Source: Eutrophocola sp964601805 (lineage in GTDB: Bacteria; Pseudomonadota; Gammaproteobacteria; Pseudomonadales; Pseudohongiellaceae). From it: a stretch of DNA of 64,000 nt. The stretch is taken from positions 14,132 to 78,131 of the forward strand of contig CAZROW010000003.1 of NCBI GenBank assembly GCA_964601805.1. Reading direction: 5' to 3'. The position numbers and the translations under genes were made by a program. The notes below the pieces were generated by a model. That model worked only from the letters and a program-made list of their open reading frames with translations. It made no database searches and was not told where the DNA came from. Positions 26,317-35,171 of the stretch are shown here, piece by piece; the stretch's first letter is position 1, and each line of letters starts with the position of its first letter.

Positions 26317-27438
26317 ATGTCCCAGGCCGATATACATTTCATGCAAAGAGCACTTGGTCTTGCCGAAGCGGGGAGGTACACGGTGCGGCCGAACCCTGTC
26401 GTTGGTGCCGTCCTGGTACAGGGCAGTGACATCATTGCCGAGGGCTTTCATGAGAAAGCCGGACAGGATCACGCAGAAATCAAAGCGCTTAAAAAGGCCG
26501 GCAGCCGCGCGAAAGGGGCAACGTTGTATGTCACCCTGGAGCCATGTTTTCACACGGGCAGGACGGGGCCATGTGCCGATGCGATTATCAGTGCAGGTGT
26601 CAGCAGGGTGGTCTATGGCATGGTGGATCCCAATCCGCGGGTATCGGGTAAGGGGCTGGAAAAAATCAGGGCCGCCGGCATCAAGGTGGATGGGCCGCTG
26701 CTGGAAGCTGAAAGTGCCGCGCTGAACCCGGGTTTCATCAAGCGTATGCAATCCGGCCTGCCCTATGTGCGCTGCAAGTTGGCGATGAGCCTGGATGGCA
26801 GGACTGCCATGGCCAGCGGCGAAAGCAAGTGGATAACCGGTGAGGCTGCCAGGCACGATGTCCAGAAACTGCGCGCTCAAAGTGGCGCGATCCTGACGGG
26901 CATCGAAACTGTGTTGATGGATGATCCCGGCCTGGATGTGCGCGTGGAGTCATTGCACGCCCTGCAGCCGCTGCGCGTCATCGTGGATTCACGCCTGCGC
27001 CTGCCACCAACGGCAAAAACGTTACTGCAACCTGGCCAGGTGATGGTCGCTACTGCAGTGACCAGTGATGACCTGCTGGCGGATAAAACCCGCGATCTGG
27101 AAAATGACAATGTCACGCTTTTTTCCTGCGCCAATCCGGAAGGCAGGGTCGACCTGGAAAAGCTGATGCGTCACCTGGCGGTTGATAACCAGTGCAATGA
27201 TGTCCTGCTGGAAAGCGGTGCCGAACTGGCCGGGGCCATGCTCAATGCCGGTCTTGTGGATGAGGTGATCACCTATATCGCCCCCAAGTTACTCGGTAGC
27301 GAGGCGCGGGCGCTGTTCAACCTGCGCGGTCTTACTAACATGTCTGACCAGGTCTCACTTGAAATCGCCGACGTGGCAATGATAGGAAAAGACTGTAGAA
27401 TGCGCTCCCTCGTGAAAAAACAGGCTGATAACAGCTAG
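26317..27438 (+). CDS. ribD: Bifunctional riboflavin deaminase/reductase RibD
   Basis: 373 residues from the ATG at 26317 (MSQADIHFMQRAL); a TTG three codons earlier is also open. The N-terminal deaminase has the zinc signature HAEIKAL ... LEPCFHTGRTGPCADAI. The C-terminal reductase (~150-370; KLAMSLDGRTAMASGESKWITG, RAQSGAILTGIETVLMDDP) reduces the ribosyl group with NADPH. Together they carry out steps two and three of riboflavin synthesis. ribE starts six bases after its stop, so they are translationally close. Confidence 0.96.
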   Translation: MSQADIHFMQRALGLAEAGRYTVRPNPVVGAVLVQGSDIIAEGFHEKAGQDHAEIKALKKAGSRAKGATLYVTLEPCFHTGRTGPCADAIISAGVSRVVYGMVDPNPRVSGKGLEKIRAAGIKVDGPLLEAESAALNPGFIKRMQSGLPYVRCKLAMSLDGRTAMASGESKWITGEAARHDVQKLRAQSGAILTGIETVLMDDPGLDVRVESLHALQPLRVIVDSRLRLPPTAKTLLQPGQVMVATAVTSDDLLADKTRDLENDNVTLFSCANPEGRVDLEKLMRHLAVDNQCNDVLLESGAELAGAMLNAGLVDEVITYIAPKLLGSEARALFNLRGLTNMSDQVSLEIADVAMIGKDCRMRSLVKKQADNS

Positions 27439-27444
27439 AAGAAC

Positions 27445-28116
27445 ATGTTTACCGGCATTATCGAAACCATGGGAAAAATCGCGAGCCTGGAGCAGGTTGG
27501 CGGTGACCTGCGTGCACAGATCCAGTCCGAAGACATGGATTTTGGTGATGTGCAAATCGGTGACAGCATCTGTGTCAGTGGCGTTTGCCTGACGGCCGTG
27601 ACGGTTGCCGAAAACAGTTTTACCGTGGATATATCCAACGAGACGGTATCACTCACATCTTTTGCCACACTGAAGGCGGGCGACCAGGTCAACCTGGAAA
27701 AAGCCATGCAGCCAGCCAGCCGTTTTGGGGGTCATATTGTCAGCGGTCATGTTGATGGACTGGCAGAGCTGGTCAGCCGGACGGCAGACGGACGCAGTGA
27801 ACGGCTTGAATTCGCTGTACCTGAACACCTGTCGAAATATATTGCGGCCAAGGGCTCGGTTTGTCTTGAAGGTATCAGCCTCACCGTCAATTCGGTCAGC
27901 GGCAATACATTCGGTATCAATATCATCCCCCATACTGCCGAAAAAACGACCATTGGTTCCCTGCAGCCGGGACAGCAGGTCAACCTGGAGGTAGATATCA
28001 TCGCGCGTTATCTTGAACGCCTGATGAGTGGCGGGGATGACCAGGATAATCCTGCACTGACCGTTGACCAGCTGGTTCGCTGCGGTTTTGCCGATGAGCC
28101 GGCCAACGACAAGTAG
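27445..28116 (+). CDS. ribE: Riboflavin synthase (alpha chain)
   Basis: A 223-residue enzyme made of two similar lumazine-binding barrels: MFTGIIETMGKI..., VCLTAV in repeat one, and GGHIVSGHVDG... GISLTVNSV in repeat two. It dismutates two 6,7-dimethyl-8-ribityllumazine molecules to riboflavin and the pyrimidinedione. Length is typical (200-220). It sits between ribD and ribB in the operon. Confidence 0.96.
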   Translation: MFTGIIETMGKIASLEQVGGDLRAQIQSEDMDFGDVQIGDSICVSGVCLTAVTVAENSFTVDISNETVSLTSFATLKAGDQVNLEKAMQPASRFGGHIVSGHVDGLAELVSRTADGRSERLEFAVPEHLSKYIAAKGSVCLEGISLTVNSVSGNTFGINIIPHTAEKTTIGSLQPGQQVNLEVDIIARYLERLMSGGDDQDNPALTVDQLVRCGFADEPANDK

Positions 28117-28171
28117 CCACTTTTTTACAATACCTATTAGCGATCCATAACGGCAACTTTTATTAACGACG

Positions 28172-29305
28172 ATGAAACTCAATAGCGTTGAAGAAATCAT
28201 CGAGGATATCCGCCAGGGCAAAATGGTTGTCCTGATGGACGATGAGGACAGGGAGAACGAAGGCGACCTGATCATTGCCGCGGACAAGGTGCGCCCTGAA
28301 GATATCAACTTCATGGCCCGGTACGCACGTGGCCTGATCTGCCTGACACTGACCCGTGAACGCTGTCGCCAACTCAGGCTGCCACTGATGGTGGAGAGCA
28401 ACTCATCGCCTTTTGGATGTAACTTCACGGTGTCCATTGAAGCGTCCACCGGGGTCACCACGGGTATTTCTGCCGCCGATCGCGCGCGCACCATCCAGGC
28501 CGCTGTGGCAGCCGAGGCAAAACCCGAAGACATTATTCAGCCCGGGCATATCTTTCCAGTCATGGCCAATGAAGGCGGCGTACTGCGTCGAGCTGGTCAT
28601 ACCGAGGCCGGTTGTGACCTGGCCAAGCTGGCAGGCCTGACTCCGGCTTCAGCCATTTGTGAAATCATGAATGAAGACGGCTCCATGGCGCGCAAGGATG
28701 ACCTGGAGAAATTTGCCCGGGAACATGGTCTGAAAATCGGCACGATCATGGACCTGATTCATTACCGTATTGCCAATGAGCAGACTATCGAGCGCATCCA
28801 GCAATACATCCTGCCCACCGAGCATGGTGACTTTGATGTGTACTGCTACCGGGACCTGATCAAGGAAGGTGGTCCGGTTCACCTGGCGCTGGTGAAAGGC
28901 GATATCAGGCACGATGAGCCGACACTGGCGAGGGTGCTTGTTGCCGACACGGTACGCGACCTGTTGGGCATCGCCAATCCGGCGCTACCCAGTTGGTCTT
29001 TGCATCGTTCCCTGGCGCGCATCAATGAGGAAGGCAAGGGCGTTGTGGTAGTATTGGCCAGCGAAAAAGACAGTGAAGACGTGCTGTCGCGGCTTGCCAC
29101 CATCGACAAGATGACTGACAAGGATGTACCCACACCTGCGCCCCATGGCATCTACCTGAATGTGGGCACCGGTTCGCAAATTCTGCGTGATGTGGGTGTG
29201 GGCAAGATGCGACTGCTGAGTTACCCCACGCGCTATGCCATTTCCGGTTTCGACCTGGAAGTGGTGGAATACATTCCCTGTGACGAACCACCACAGGCAG
29301 AGTAA
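28172..29305 (+). CDS. ribB: 3,4-dihydroxy-2-butanone-4-phosphate synthase with degenerate GTP cyclohydrolase II-like domain
   Basis: A 377-residue fusion. Residues 1-~205 are an intact DHBP synthase: MDDEDRENEGDLIIAAD, EAGCDLAKLAGL and TGISAADRART. The remainder aligns in layout with GTP cyclohydrolase II (ILPTEHGDFDVYCYRD) but lacks its zinc cysteines: where RVHSEC..GD and RCDCG would be, it has ARVLVADTVRDLLG, and the EGRGIGL catalytic block is absent. It should therefore make only DHBP. Such RibBX-type fusions with an inactive second domain are known in proteobacteria, so a separate ribA must exist elsewhere. A REP pair begins nine bases after the stop. Confidence 0.93.
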   Translation: MKLNSVEEIIEDIRQGKMVVLMDDEDRENEGDLIIAADKVRPEDINFMARYARGLICLTLTRERCRQLRLPLMVESNSSPFGCNFTVSIEASTGVTTGISAADRARTIQAAVAAEAKPEDIIQPGHIFPVMANEGGVLRRAGHTEAGCDLAKLAGLTPASAICEIMNEDGSMARKDDLEKFAREHGLKIGTIMDLIHYRIANEQTIERIQQYILPTEHGDFDVYCYRDLIKEGGPVHLALVKGDIRHDEPTLARVLVADTVRDLLGIANPALPSWSLHRSLARINEEGKGVVVVLASEKDSEDVLSRLATIDKMTDKDVPTPAPHGIYLNVGTGSQILRDVGVGKMRLLSYPTRYAISGFDLEVVEYIPCDEPPQAE

Positions 29306-29314
29306 TGATTTCAT

Positions 29315-29421
29315 GTAGGCCGGAAATGGCTGCAAGCCATCTCCGGCATTATCAGAATAGATGAGAGTGACAGGATAAGATTACTAGATTGTCGGAGATT
29401 GCTGCGCAATTTCCGACCTAC
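29315..29421. repeat. Inverted REP pair, family A (REPIN-like)
   Basis: Left copy 29315-29349 runs GTAGGCCGGAAATGGC..GCCATCTCCGGC on the plus strand. Right copy 29390-29421 runs the opposite way and ends CGACCTAC. About 40 bases separate them. It lies between ribB and ribH, inside the operon, so it is transcribed and could fold into an mRNA structure. Confidence 0.85.
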
Positions 29422-29450
29422 GTTTCAGTTTTGTAAAGTATCAAAAGAGT

Positions 29451-29933
29451 ATGAGTAAGGTGAAAACCATCACAGGTGAGTTTGCCGGGGCCGTTGCCAA
29501 TTACGCGTTGGTGGCTTCCCGTTTCAACAGCTATATCGTCGACAGCCTGGAATCAGGCGCTATCGAAGCCTTGCAGAAACACGGTGTCGGTGATGCCAAT
29601 ATCACTGTCATCCGGGTGCCTGGCGCATTGGAAATTCCCCTGGCCGTTAAAACGGCGCTTGACTCGGGAGATTATGATGCCGTTATTGCTCTTGGTGCTG
29701 TCATTCGCGGCAGTACTTACCACTTTGAAATCGTGGCCAATGAAAGTGCTCGCTGTTTGTCCAACCTGGCCCTGGAAAGCAGTATGCCGGTCATTAATGG
29801 CGTGTTGACGGTAGATACCATTGAGCAGGCCATTGAACGCGCCGGTACCAAGGCCGGTAACAAGGGGGCCGATGCCGCAGTCGCGGCCATGGAAATGGTC
29901 AGCCTCATGCGCAAGCTTGATGTGCATGCCTGA
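29451..29933 (+). CDS. ribH: 6,7-dimethyl-8-ribityllumazine synthase
   Basis: A 160-residue lumazine synthase condensing 5-amino-6-ribitylaminouracil with DHBP. It carries ALVASRFNSYIVDSL, VPGALEIPLAVK and GAVIRGSTYHFEIVANESA (the catalytic His is in this last block). The length is normal. It is separated from ribB by the REP pair but belongs to the same transcription direction; nusB begins 16 bases beyond its stop. Confidence 0.96.
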   Translation: MSKVKTITGEFAGAVANYALVASRFNSYIVDSLESGAIEALQKHGVGDANITVIRVPGALEIPLAVKTALDSGDYDAVIALGAVIRGSTYHFEIVANESARCLSNLALESSMPVINGVLTVDTIEQAIERAGTKAGNKGADAAVAAMEMVSLMRKLDVHA

Positions 29934-29949
29934 TTCACCGGAAAAAAAC

Positions 29950-30411
29950 ATGAGCTCATCGGCCGACGCGCCCGCGCAACCCAAAATTTCCCATCGCAAG
30001 AAGGCCCGCAGTCACCTGGTCCAGGCGCTTTACCAGTGGCAGATGTCCGATTATCCCGTGCATGACATTGAAGCCCAGTACCGGGCCGACAATACCGGAA
30101 AGGTCGATTGGGACTATTTCCATGAATTGTTCACCGGAATTGCAGATTCCACGGAAGCACTGGATGCCAGTTTTGCCGGCTACCTGGACCGGGATATCAG
30201 CAAGATCAATCCTATCGAACTGGCCATACTGCGCATGGGGGCCTTTGAGCTGTCAAAGCGACTCGATATCCCCTACCGCGTGGTGATCAACGAATGCATT
30301 GACCTGGCCAAGAAATACGGCGCCACCGACAGCCACAAATACGTCAACGGTGTTCTCGACAAGCTTGCCCGCCAACACCGCAGCGTGGAAATCAACGCGC
30401 GTAAACGCTAA
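29950..30411 (+). CDS. nusB: Transcription antitermination factor NusB
   Basis: 153 residues from the ATG at 29950, which has GGAAAAAAAC upstream. An ATG at 29926, overlapping the ribH stop, is a weaker choice. An extra ~12-residue N-terminal tail precedes the conserved KARSHLVQALYQWQM helix. Later blocks are INPIELAILRMGAFEL, PYRVVINECIDLAKKYG and KYVNGVLDKLA, all NusB hallmarks. With NusE it binds boxA in rRNA leaders. The ribH-nusB-thiL order is typical. Confidence 0.96.
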   Translation: MSSSADAPAQPKISHRKKARSHLVQALYQWQMSDYPVHDIEAQYRADNTGKVDWDYFHELFTGIADSTEALDASFAGYLDRDISKINPIELAILRMGAFELSKRLDIPYRVVINECIDLAKKYGATDSHKYVNGVLDKLARQHRSVEINARKR

Positions 30412-30427
30412 ACCCGGGCAAGCAACC

Positions 30428-31399
30428 ATGCTTTCCGAATTCGACATCATCGCCTTCTGTTTCAACCAGCCGGGCCTGGCGGCCGAGCCAGGCGATATTG
30501 TGCGCCTGGGGATTGGCGACGATTGTGCATTGATGAGCATTCCCGCAGGAAAGGAACTCGCCGTGTCCATGGATACACTGGTTGAGGACGTGCACTTTCC
30601 TGCCGATGCTCCTGCGCATTTGCTGGGTTACCGGGCACTGGCAGTGAACCTCAGTGACCTGGCGGCCATGGGTGCACAACCGGCAGGATTTACCCTGGCC
30701 CTGACCATGCCCCGGGCAGATGCTGATTGGCTACAGGGTTTCAGCCAGGGCCTGAAAGAATGTGCGAATCAATTCGGCTGTTTCCTGATGGGCGGCAATA
30801 CCGCGCGGGGTCCGCTTAACCTGACACTCCAGGTACATGGCCTGGTTACGTCCGGGCAGGCCATTACTCGCAGTGGTGCGGTACCTGGCGACAGTATCTA
30901 TGTGTCCGGCAACCTGGGCAGGCCGGCACTGGCGATTCGCCAGTTATTGGACAGTGAGGCTGACCCGAAAGAAAAAGACCAATGGGAACTGGCGTTCTAC
31001 AAGCCGGTACCCAGGCTGGCCCTGGGCAGTGGCGTATCGGGCATCGCCTCTGCCGGCCTGGACATATCAGATGGCTTGCTGGCCGACCTGGGGCATATTT
31101 GTGAAATGAGCAAAGTGGGTGCACAGGTCGACATGGCCAGTGTGCCGGTGGCGCCTGAGCTAGTGGCCAGGTTGCCCGTGGACGAGGCCCTTGCACTTGC
31201 CCTGACAGGCGGGGAAGATTATGAGCTGGTGTTGACGGTCAGCCCTGACCGCGAACAGGAACTGCTGGAACAAGCCGGGATGCTCGATGTGCCCCTGCAC
31301 AGGATCGGTTCCATTACGGCGGGTGACGGGGTGATCTGTCTTGATGCCCAGGGTGACCCGGTAACATTTTCTTCTGAAGGCTGGCGCCATTTCGACTGA
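30428..31399 (+). CDS. thiL: Thiamine-monophosphate kinase
   Basis: 323 residues from the ATG at 30428 (MLSEFDIIAFCF). Conserved blocks are GIGDDCALM, SMDTLVEDVHFP, NLSDLAAMGAQP, GGNTARGPLNLTLQVHG and LDISDGLLADLGHI. It phosphorylates TMP to thiamine diphosphate with ATP, supplying the cofactor of the window's KorAB and transketolase. Its TGA stop overlaps the ATG of pgpA (TGATGA), indicating translational coupling. Confidence 0.96.
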   Translation: MLSEFDIIAFCFNQPGLAAEPGDIVRLGIGDDCALMSIPAGKELAVSMDTLVEDVHFPADAPAHLLGYRALAVNLSDLAAMGAQPAGFTLALTMPRADADWLQGFSQGLKECANQFGCFLMGGNTARGPLNLTLQVHGLVTSGQAITRSGAVPGDSIYVSGNLGRPALAIRQLLDSEADPKEKDQWELAFYKPVPRLALGSGVSGIASAGLDISDGLLADLGHICEMSKVGAQVDMASVPVAPELVARLPVDEALALALTGGEDYELVLTVSPDREQELLEQAGMLDVPLHRIGSITAGDGVICLDAQGDPVTFSSEGWRHFD

Positions 31400-31878
31400 T
31401 GAACAAGGCTTCCAAGGACATACTGAAAAATCCCGTGCACTTTCTGGCTTTCGGGTTTGGTGCAGGCCTGTCGCCCAAGGCCCCAGGCACAGTGGGAACC
31501 CTGGTGGCCATTCCCATCTACCTGTTGCTGGCCGGGCTGGCCTTACCCTGGTACCTGGCCGTGCTGGTGGTGTCTTTTGCGGCAGGCATCTGGCTTTGTG
31601 GACGAACTGCCCATGACCTGGGATTACATGACCACGGTGGCATTGTCTGGGATGAATTTGTGGGTTACTGGATTACCATGATCCTGGTGCCTGTGACCTG
31701 GTACTGGGTGCTGGCCGGTTTTATTGCCTTTCGTGTTTTCGATATTATCAAACCCTTTCCCATAGGCTGGCTGGATCGGAAAGTTGGCGGCGGTCTGGGG
31801 ATCATGGTAGATGATGTCATTGCCGGCGTGTATGCGGCTTTCGTCATCCAGTTGCTGCTGGTGTTCACCAGTTTTTAA
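31399..31878 (+). CDS. pgpA: Phosphatidylglycerophosphatase A
   Basis: A 159-residue inner-membrane lipid phosphatase of the PgpA family: GAGLSPKAPGTVGTL, VWDEFVGYWITM (acidic catalytic region), FRVFDIIKPFPIGWLD and GGLGIMVDDVIAGVYA. It converts phosphatidylglycerol phosphate to phosphatidylglycerol. It is the last gene of the operon, and its start is inside the thiL stop codon. Confidence 0.95.
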   Translation: MNKASKDILKNPVHFLAFGFGAGLSPKAPGTVGTLVAIPIYLLLAGLALPWYLAVLVVSFAAGIWLCGRTAHDLGLHDHGGIVWDEFVGYWITMILVPVTWYWVLAGFIAFRVFDIIKPFPIGWLDRKVGGGLGIMVDDVIAGVYAAFVIQLLLVFTSF

Positions 31879-31912
31879 CGCAGGCTGGCACAAAGAAGTG
31901 TCGCAGCGGGTA

Positions 31913-31993
31913 TATAATGGGGATTAAGCACCCGAGGCCTGATGATTGCTGGATCGTGGGAGTAGGAAATGTCACCAGGCCCCGGGTGCTTAA
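31913..31993 (+). repeat. Long inverted repeat with a TATAAT box at its left edge (candidate small RNA)
   Basis: Arms 31924-31941 (TTAAGCACCCGAGGCCTG) and 31976-31993 are complementary over 18 bp with one mismatch, around a 34-nt loop. TATAAT lies at 31913-31918, placing a would-be transcription start at or just inside the left arm. No clear -35 box is seen, and no poly-T follows the right arm. It is between pgpA and the convergent solenoid-protein gene, so it may instead be a bidirectional mRNA-end structure. Confidence 0.4.
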
Positions 31994-31997
31994 AGCT

Positions 31998-33032
31998 TTA
32001 GTCGACGTCAATATCCACGTCGATGTCTATGTCCTCATCAATATCTGTGTCCCTGTCCCAGTTCCAGTAGCGGTTACGATAGTTGCCACGAGTGTCACGT
32101 GGTGCCGATGCCGCCTCAATGACTTCACCCTGCACATTTCTGACATTGAAACTGCCACCACCCCGGCGATAGACAATGACATCCTTGCCCACATCCGAGA
32201 CATTGATGCCACCACCACCGTCGGTAAAGGAAATACTACCCTTGACTCGGCTGACAGTGATTTCTCCGCTGCCGTCATAAATTTCCCCGTCACTATCGAT
32301 ATCCCTGACGCGAATGCTGCCACCGCCATCGCGAATATCCAGGTGGCCGCCAACATTGGCCACTTCAATCGAGCCGCCACCATCATGGATGGTGAGTCGG
32401 CCGCCGACTTTTTCCACTTCCAGGCTGCCGCCGCCATCCCGGATTTCAACGTCGCCCGTCACCTCTGACACCGCTATTTCGCCCCCGCCATCCTGCAGGT
32501 CCAGGTCACCGTCAATATTCGAAATAAAGGCATCACCACCGCCGGTGCGCAGTTCGAGATCACCCCGGGTGCCGGAAATAATCACTTCTCCCCGGTAATC
32601 GTTGATCCGCAGGTCAATGCCTTCAGGCACTTTGACCTCCAGGTGGGAATAGGGGCGGTCCTTGCCCGAACGAAAGAAGTCGATAAGGCCCCAGGTAAAA
32701 AAGGAAACATCATCATTCTCGTCGTAGTCGCCGACCCAGGAATCCAGCTCGGCACGGCTGCCTCGTCGTTCCAGGTCCAATACCAGGCCTTCCGAGAGGG
32801 CCTGGCGAGCTTCATCATCGTCCCAGTCATTGTTGAACTCGATTAACACTTCCACTTCGATCCGGTCATTGTCGCTGCGGGAAATGGTCAGCGGGCCGCT
32901 GTAGGTGCGAATGACCAGGTCGCGGATGTTCCCGGCATCCAGGGACCGGTTTTCTACTGTGGTGTAGGCCAGCGCACTGTTACCAAGAAGTACCGCGGGC
33001 ACCAGCAGGCATAGCCTGAAAAGTGGATTCAT
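31998..33032 (-). CDS. Predicted secreted beta-solenoid protein with glycine-rich repeats and acidic tail (DUF4097-like)
   Basis: 344 residues from the ATG at 33032, giving a signal peptide (MNPLFRLCLLVPAVLLGNSA, then LA). The frame is open 16 codons further up. After a ~120-residue N-terminal part comes a run of about eight to nine ~18-residue repeats of the form DGGGSIEVANVGGHLDIR, in which GGG turns and paired hydrophobics predict a right-handed beta-helix, like DUF4097-type putative adhesins. The C-terminus is strikingly acidic and alternating (DTDIDEDIDIDVDIDVD). No anchor or sorting signal is seen. Function is unknown; surface or periplasmic binding is a guess. It is monocistronic and divergent from the aldehyde dehydrogenase. 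Confidence 0.75.
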   Translation of the reverse strand: MNPLFRLCLLVPAVLLGNSALAYTTVENRSLDAGNIRDLVIRTYSGPLTISRSDNDRIEVEVLIEFNNDWDDDEARQALSEGLVLDLERRGSRAELDSWVGDYDENDDVSFFTWGLIDFFRSGKDRPYSHLEVKVPEGIDLRINDYRGEVIISGTRGDLELRTGGGDAFISNIDGDLDLQDGGGEIAVSEVTGDVEIRDGGGSLEVEKVGGRLTIHDGGGSIEVANVGGHLDIRDGGGSIRVRDIDSDGEIYDGSGEITVSRVKGSISFTDGGGGINVSDVGKDVIVYRRGGGSFNVRNVQGEVIEAASAPRDTRGNYRNRYWNWDRDTDIDEDIDIDVDIDVD

Positions 33033-33551
33033 GAGTGAACCTTGCCAATTGTTATTATGCTTTTTATGGTTTTGACGCATTCTCTGTTCAGAAAGTTTGC
33101 TTCCTGCTCCTTTTGTCCTGTTCCATCAACCTGCCTGCGGGGGATTGACCTGCAGTCAGTTCTTTCCTGAATTTGTTCTGCCCAACTTCTGTCTTGCTTG
33201 GCACAAAGTATGATGCAAGAACTTATTGCGGAAACCTTGCAGAAACCGGGCCAACTTTTGCGGTTTTCTAAGCAACTGAAAATGAAGAACAATTTTTCAG
33301 GAGCGTAAACCCCACAATAGGGTCATGGTTAATACACCCAATTTTTGGTGAATCTCGCATGACCTGTTAGCGGCCAAACCGTGGCCTTGTCAGGCCGAGA
33401 TGTTTATACTTGCAACCCCCGATTTTCAGGCCTGACCCGTTCAGCCCTTTTGGACGTATAAAAAAGGTCAGGTATGCATTGCCGGGTACTTCAGCCTCAA
33501 ATATTAAGAGGCAGAGCTTAATTCTTGATGAATTCCAGGAGTGTTTTATTC
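33033..33551. promoter_or_regulatory. Divergent region between solenoid-protein and aldehyde dehydrogenase genes
   Basis: About 520 bases with no gene I can support. It holds an inverted repeat ATTAAG-N8-CTTAAT (33503-33522) some 30 bases before the dehydrogenase ATG, a possible operator, and an AGGAG Shine-Dalgarno at about 33537-33541. Promoter boxes are not assigned. Confidence 0.35.
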
Positions 33552-34982
33552 ATGCGTGATTACATGCAGTTTTATATCAACGGCGAATGGGTTGATCCGG
33601 TCACCCCGCGTTCTCTGGATGTGATTGATCCGTCCACAGAAGAGGTTGCAGGTCATATCAGCCTGGGTAGTGAAGAGGATGTCAACAAGGCCGTGGACGC
33701 TGCGGCTGCCGCTTTCCCGTCGTGGTCCGCCATGTCCAGGGAAGATCGCCTGGTCATCATGAACCGCATTGTCGAGGAATTTGAAAAGCGGGTGCCCGAG
33801 ATTGGTGAAGCCATCACCCTGGAAATGGGTGCGCCCAAGTGGCTGGCCGACGGTACCCAGGCTGCTATTGGTGTGAACCATTTCAAGACAGCTATTGGCG
33901 TACTGGAAAAATTTGAATTTGAAGAAGACCGTGGCACCAGCCGCGTCACCCGCGAGCCCATTGGTGTTTGCGGTTTTATCACCCCCTGGAACTGGCCTAT
34001 CCACCAGATCTGCGCCAAGGTGGCGCCGGCCCTGGCCGTAGGCTGTACCGTGGTCCTGAAGCCTTCCGAAATCGCGCCATTTTCGGCCAAGCTGTTTGCC
34101 GATGTCCTGGCCGCTGCAGGCGTTCCGGCTGGCGTGTTCAACCTGGTTAATGGCCTGGGTCCCGAAGTGGGGCAGGCTATCGCGGCACACCCGAAAGTGG
34201 ACATGGTCTCTATCACCGGTTCCACCCGGGCCGGCATCCAGGTAGCCGAAGCGGCTGCCAAGACGGTCAAGCGTGTGCACCAGGAACTGGGTGGCAAGAG
34301 CCCCAACATCGTGCTGGAAGATGCCGACCTGGAGGCCGCGGTCACTGGTGGCATCAACGGCATCATGATGAATTCCGGGCAATCCTGTCGTGCGCCCACG
34401 CGCATGCTGGTGCCCAACAAGTTAATGGATGAAGTTTGCGCAATAGCAAAAGAGGCGGCCGAAAGCTGGGCGCCAGGAGATCCAAAGGCGGATAGCAAAA
34501 TGGGGCCGGTCATTTCCGCGCCCCAGTGGGAAAAGATCCAGGGCCTGATTCACAGTGGTGTGGAGCAGGGTGCGGAACTCGTCACAGGAGGTGAAGGCAA
34601 GCCGGAAGGGCTGGAAAAGGGCTACTTTGTGAAGCCCACGGTATTCCGGAATGTGAAAAACGATATGGAAATAGCCAGGGAAGAGATTTTCGGCCCGGTA
34701 CTCAGCATCATTGGTTATGACACCGAGGAAGAAGCGGTCGAGATTGCCAATGACACCGAGTATGGCCTGGGTGGATATGTCCACAGCAAGGATATTGATC
34801 ATGCCAGGGCTGTGGCGGCGAAAATCCGTGCCGGCTACATCAGTATCAATAATGCAGGCCTGGACCTGAATGCCCCGTTTGGCGGATACAAGCACTCCGG
34901 CAATGGCAGGGAGTTCAGTGACCAGGCATTTGGTGAGTTTCTGGAGTATAAATCCCTGTTGGGTTATACGCCGGCAGCTTAG
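33552..34982 (+). CDS. Aldehyde dehydrogenase family protein
   Basis: 476 residues from the ATG at 33552 (MRDYMQFYINGEWVDP), preferred over the ATG at 33525 because AGGAG precedes it. Family marks are FITPWNWPIHQICAKVAPAL, the NAD loop ITGSTRAG, catalytic Glu in ELGGKSPNIV and nucleophile Cys in NSGQSCRAPTRM, then EEIFGPVLSI and GGYKHSGNGRE. It oxidises an aldehyde to the acid with NAD(P). The next gene, 189 bases downstream on the same strand, is a LigM-like O-demethylase, so an aromatic aldehyde such as a vanillin-like compound is a reasonable but unproven substrate. Confidence 0.9.
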   Translation: MRDYMQFYINGEWVDPVTPRSLDVIDPSTEEVAGHISLGSEEDVNKAVDAAAAAFPSWSAMSREDRLVIMNRIVEEFEKRVPEIGEAITLEMGAPKWLADGTQAAIGVNHFKTAIGVLEKFEFEEDRGTSRVTREPIGVCGFITPWNWPIHQICAKVAPALAVGCTVVLKPSEIAPFSAKLFADVLAAAGVPAGVFNLVNGLGPEVGQAIAAHPKVDMVSITGSTRAGIQVAEAAAKTVKRVHQELGGKSPNIVLEDADLEAAVTGGINGIMMNSGQSCRAPTRMLVPNKLMDEVCAIAKEAAESWAPGDPKADSKMGPVISAPQWEKIQGLIHSGVEQGAELVTGGEGKPEGLEKGYFVKPTVFRNVKNDMEIAREEIFGPVLSIIGYDTEEEAVEIANDTEYGLGGYVHSKDIDHARAVAAKIRAGYISINNAGLDLNAPFGGYKHSGNGREFSDQAFGEFLEYKSLLGYTPAA

Positions 34983-35171
34983 GTTTCCTGAAGGCAGAAA
35001 TCACTGTTTTTCAGGAGTTCACTTGTCCTGTGACAAGTGTCTTAAACACGCGGGTAATGTGCCACTGTGCCAGGGCTTTTGAAGGCCCTGGCAGCATTGC
35101 AAAATCAGGCCTTAACATGTATCGTAGCGCCTTTTTTTTCGACCCCAAAAACTTAGAGGAAACCAACAACA

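Noticed and set aside
28117..28171. FMN riboswitch before ribB
   Set aside because: Only 55 bases lie between ribE and ribB, too short for an FMN element (~140 nt), and no conserved boxes are seen.
31881..31918. Sigma-54 promoter (TGGCAC...GC) before the long inverted repeat
   Set aside because: The GG-to-GC spacing is about 16, not the required 12.
33546..34513. Long minus-strand open frames opposite the aldehyde dehydrogenase
   Set aside because: High-GC antisense frames commonly stay open opposite real genes; no ribosome site or family pattern.
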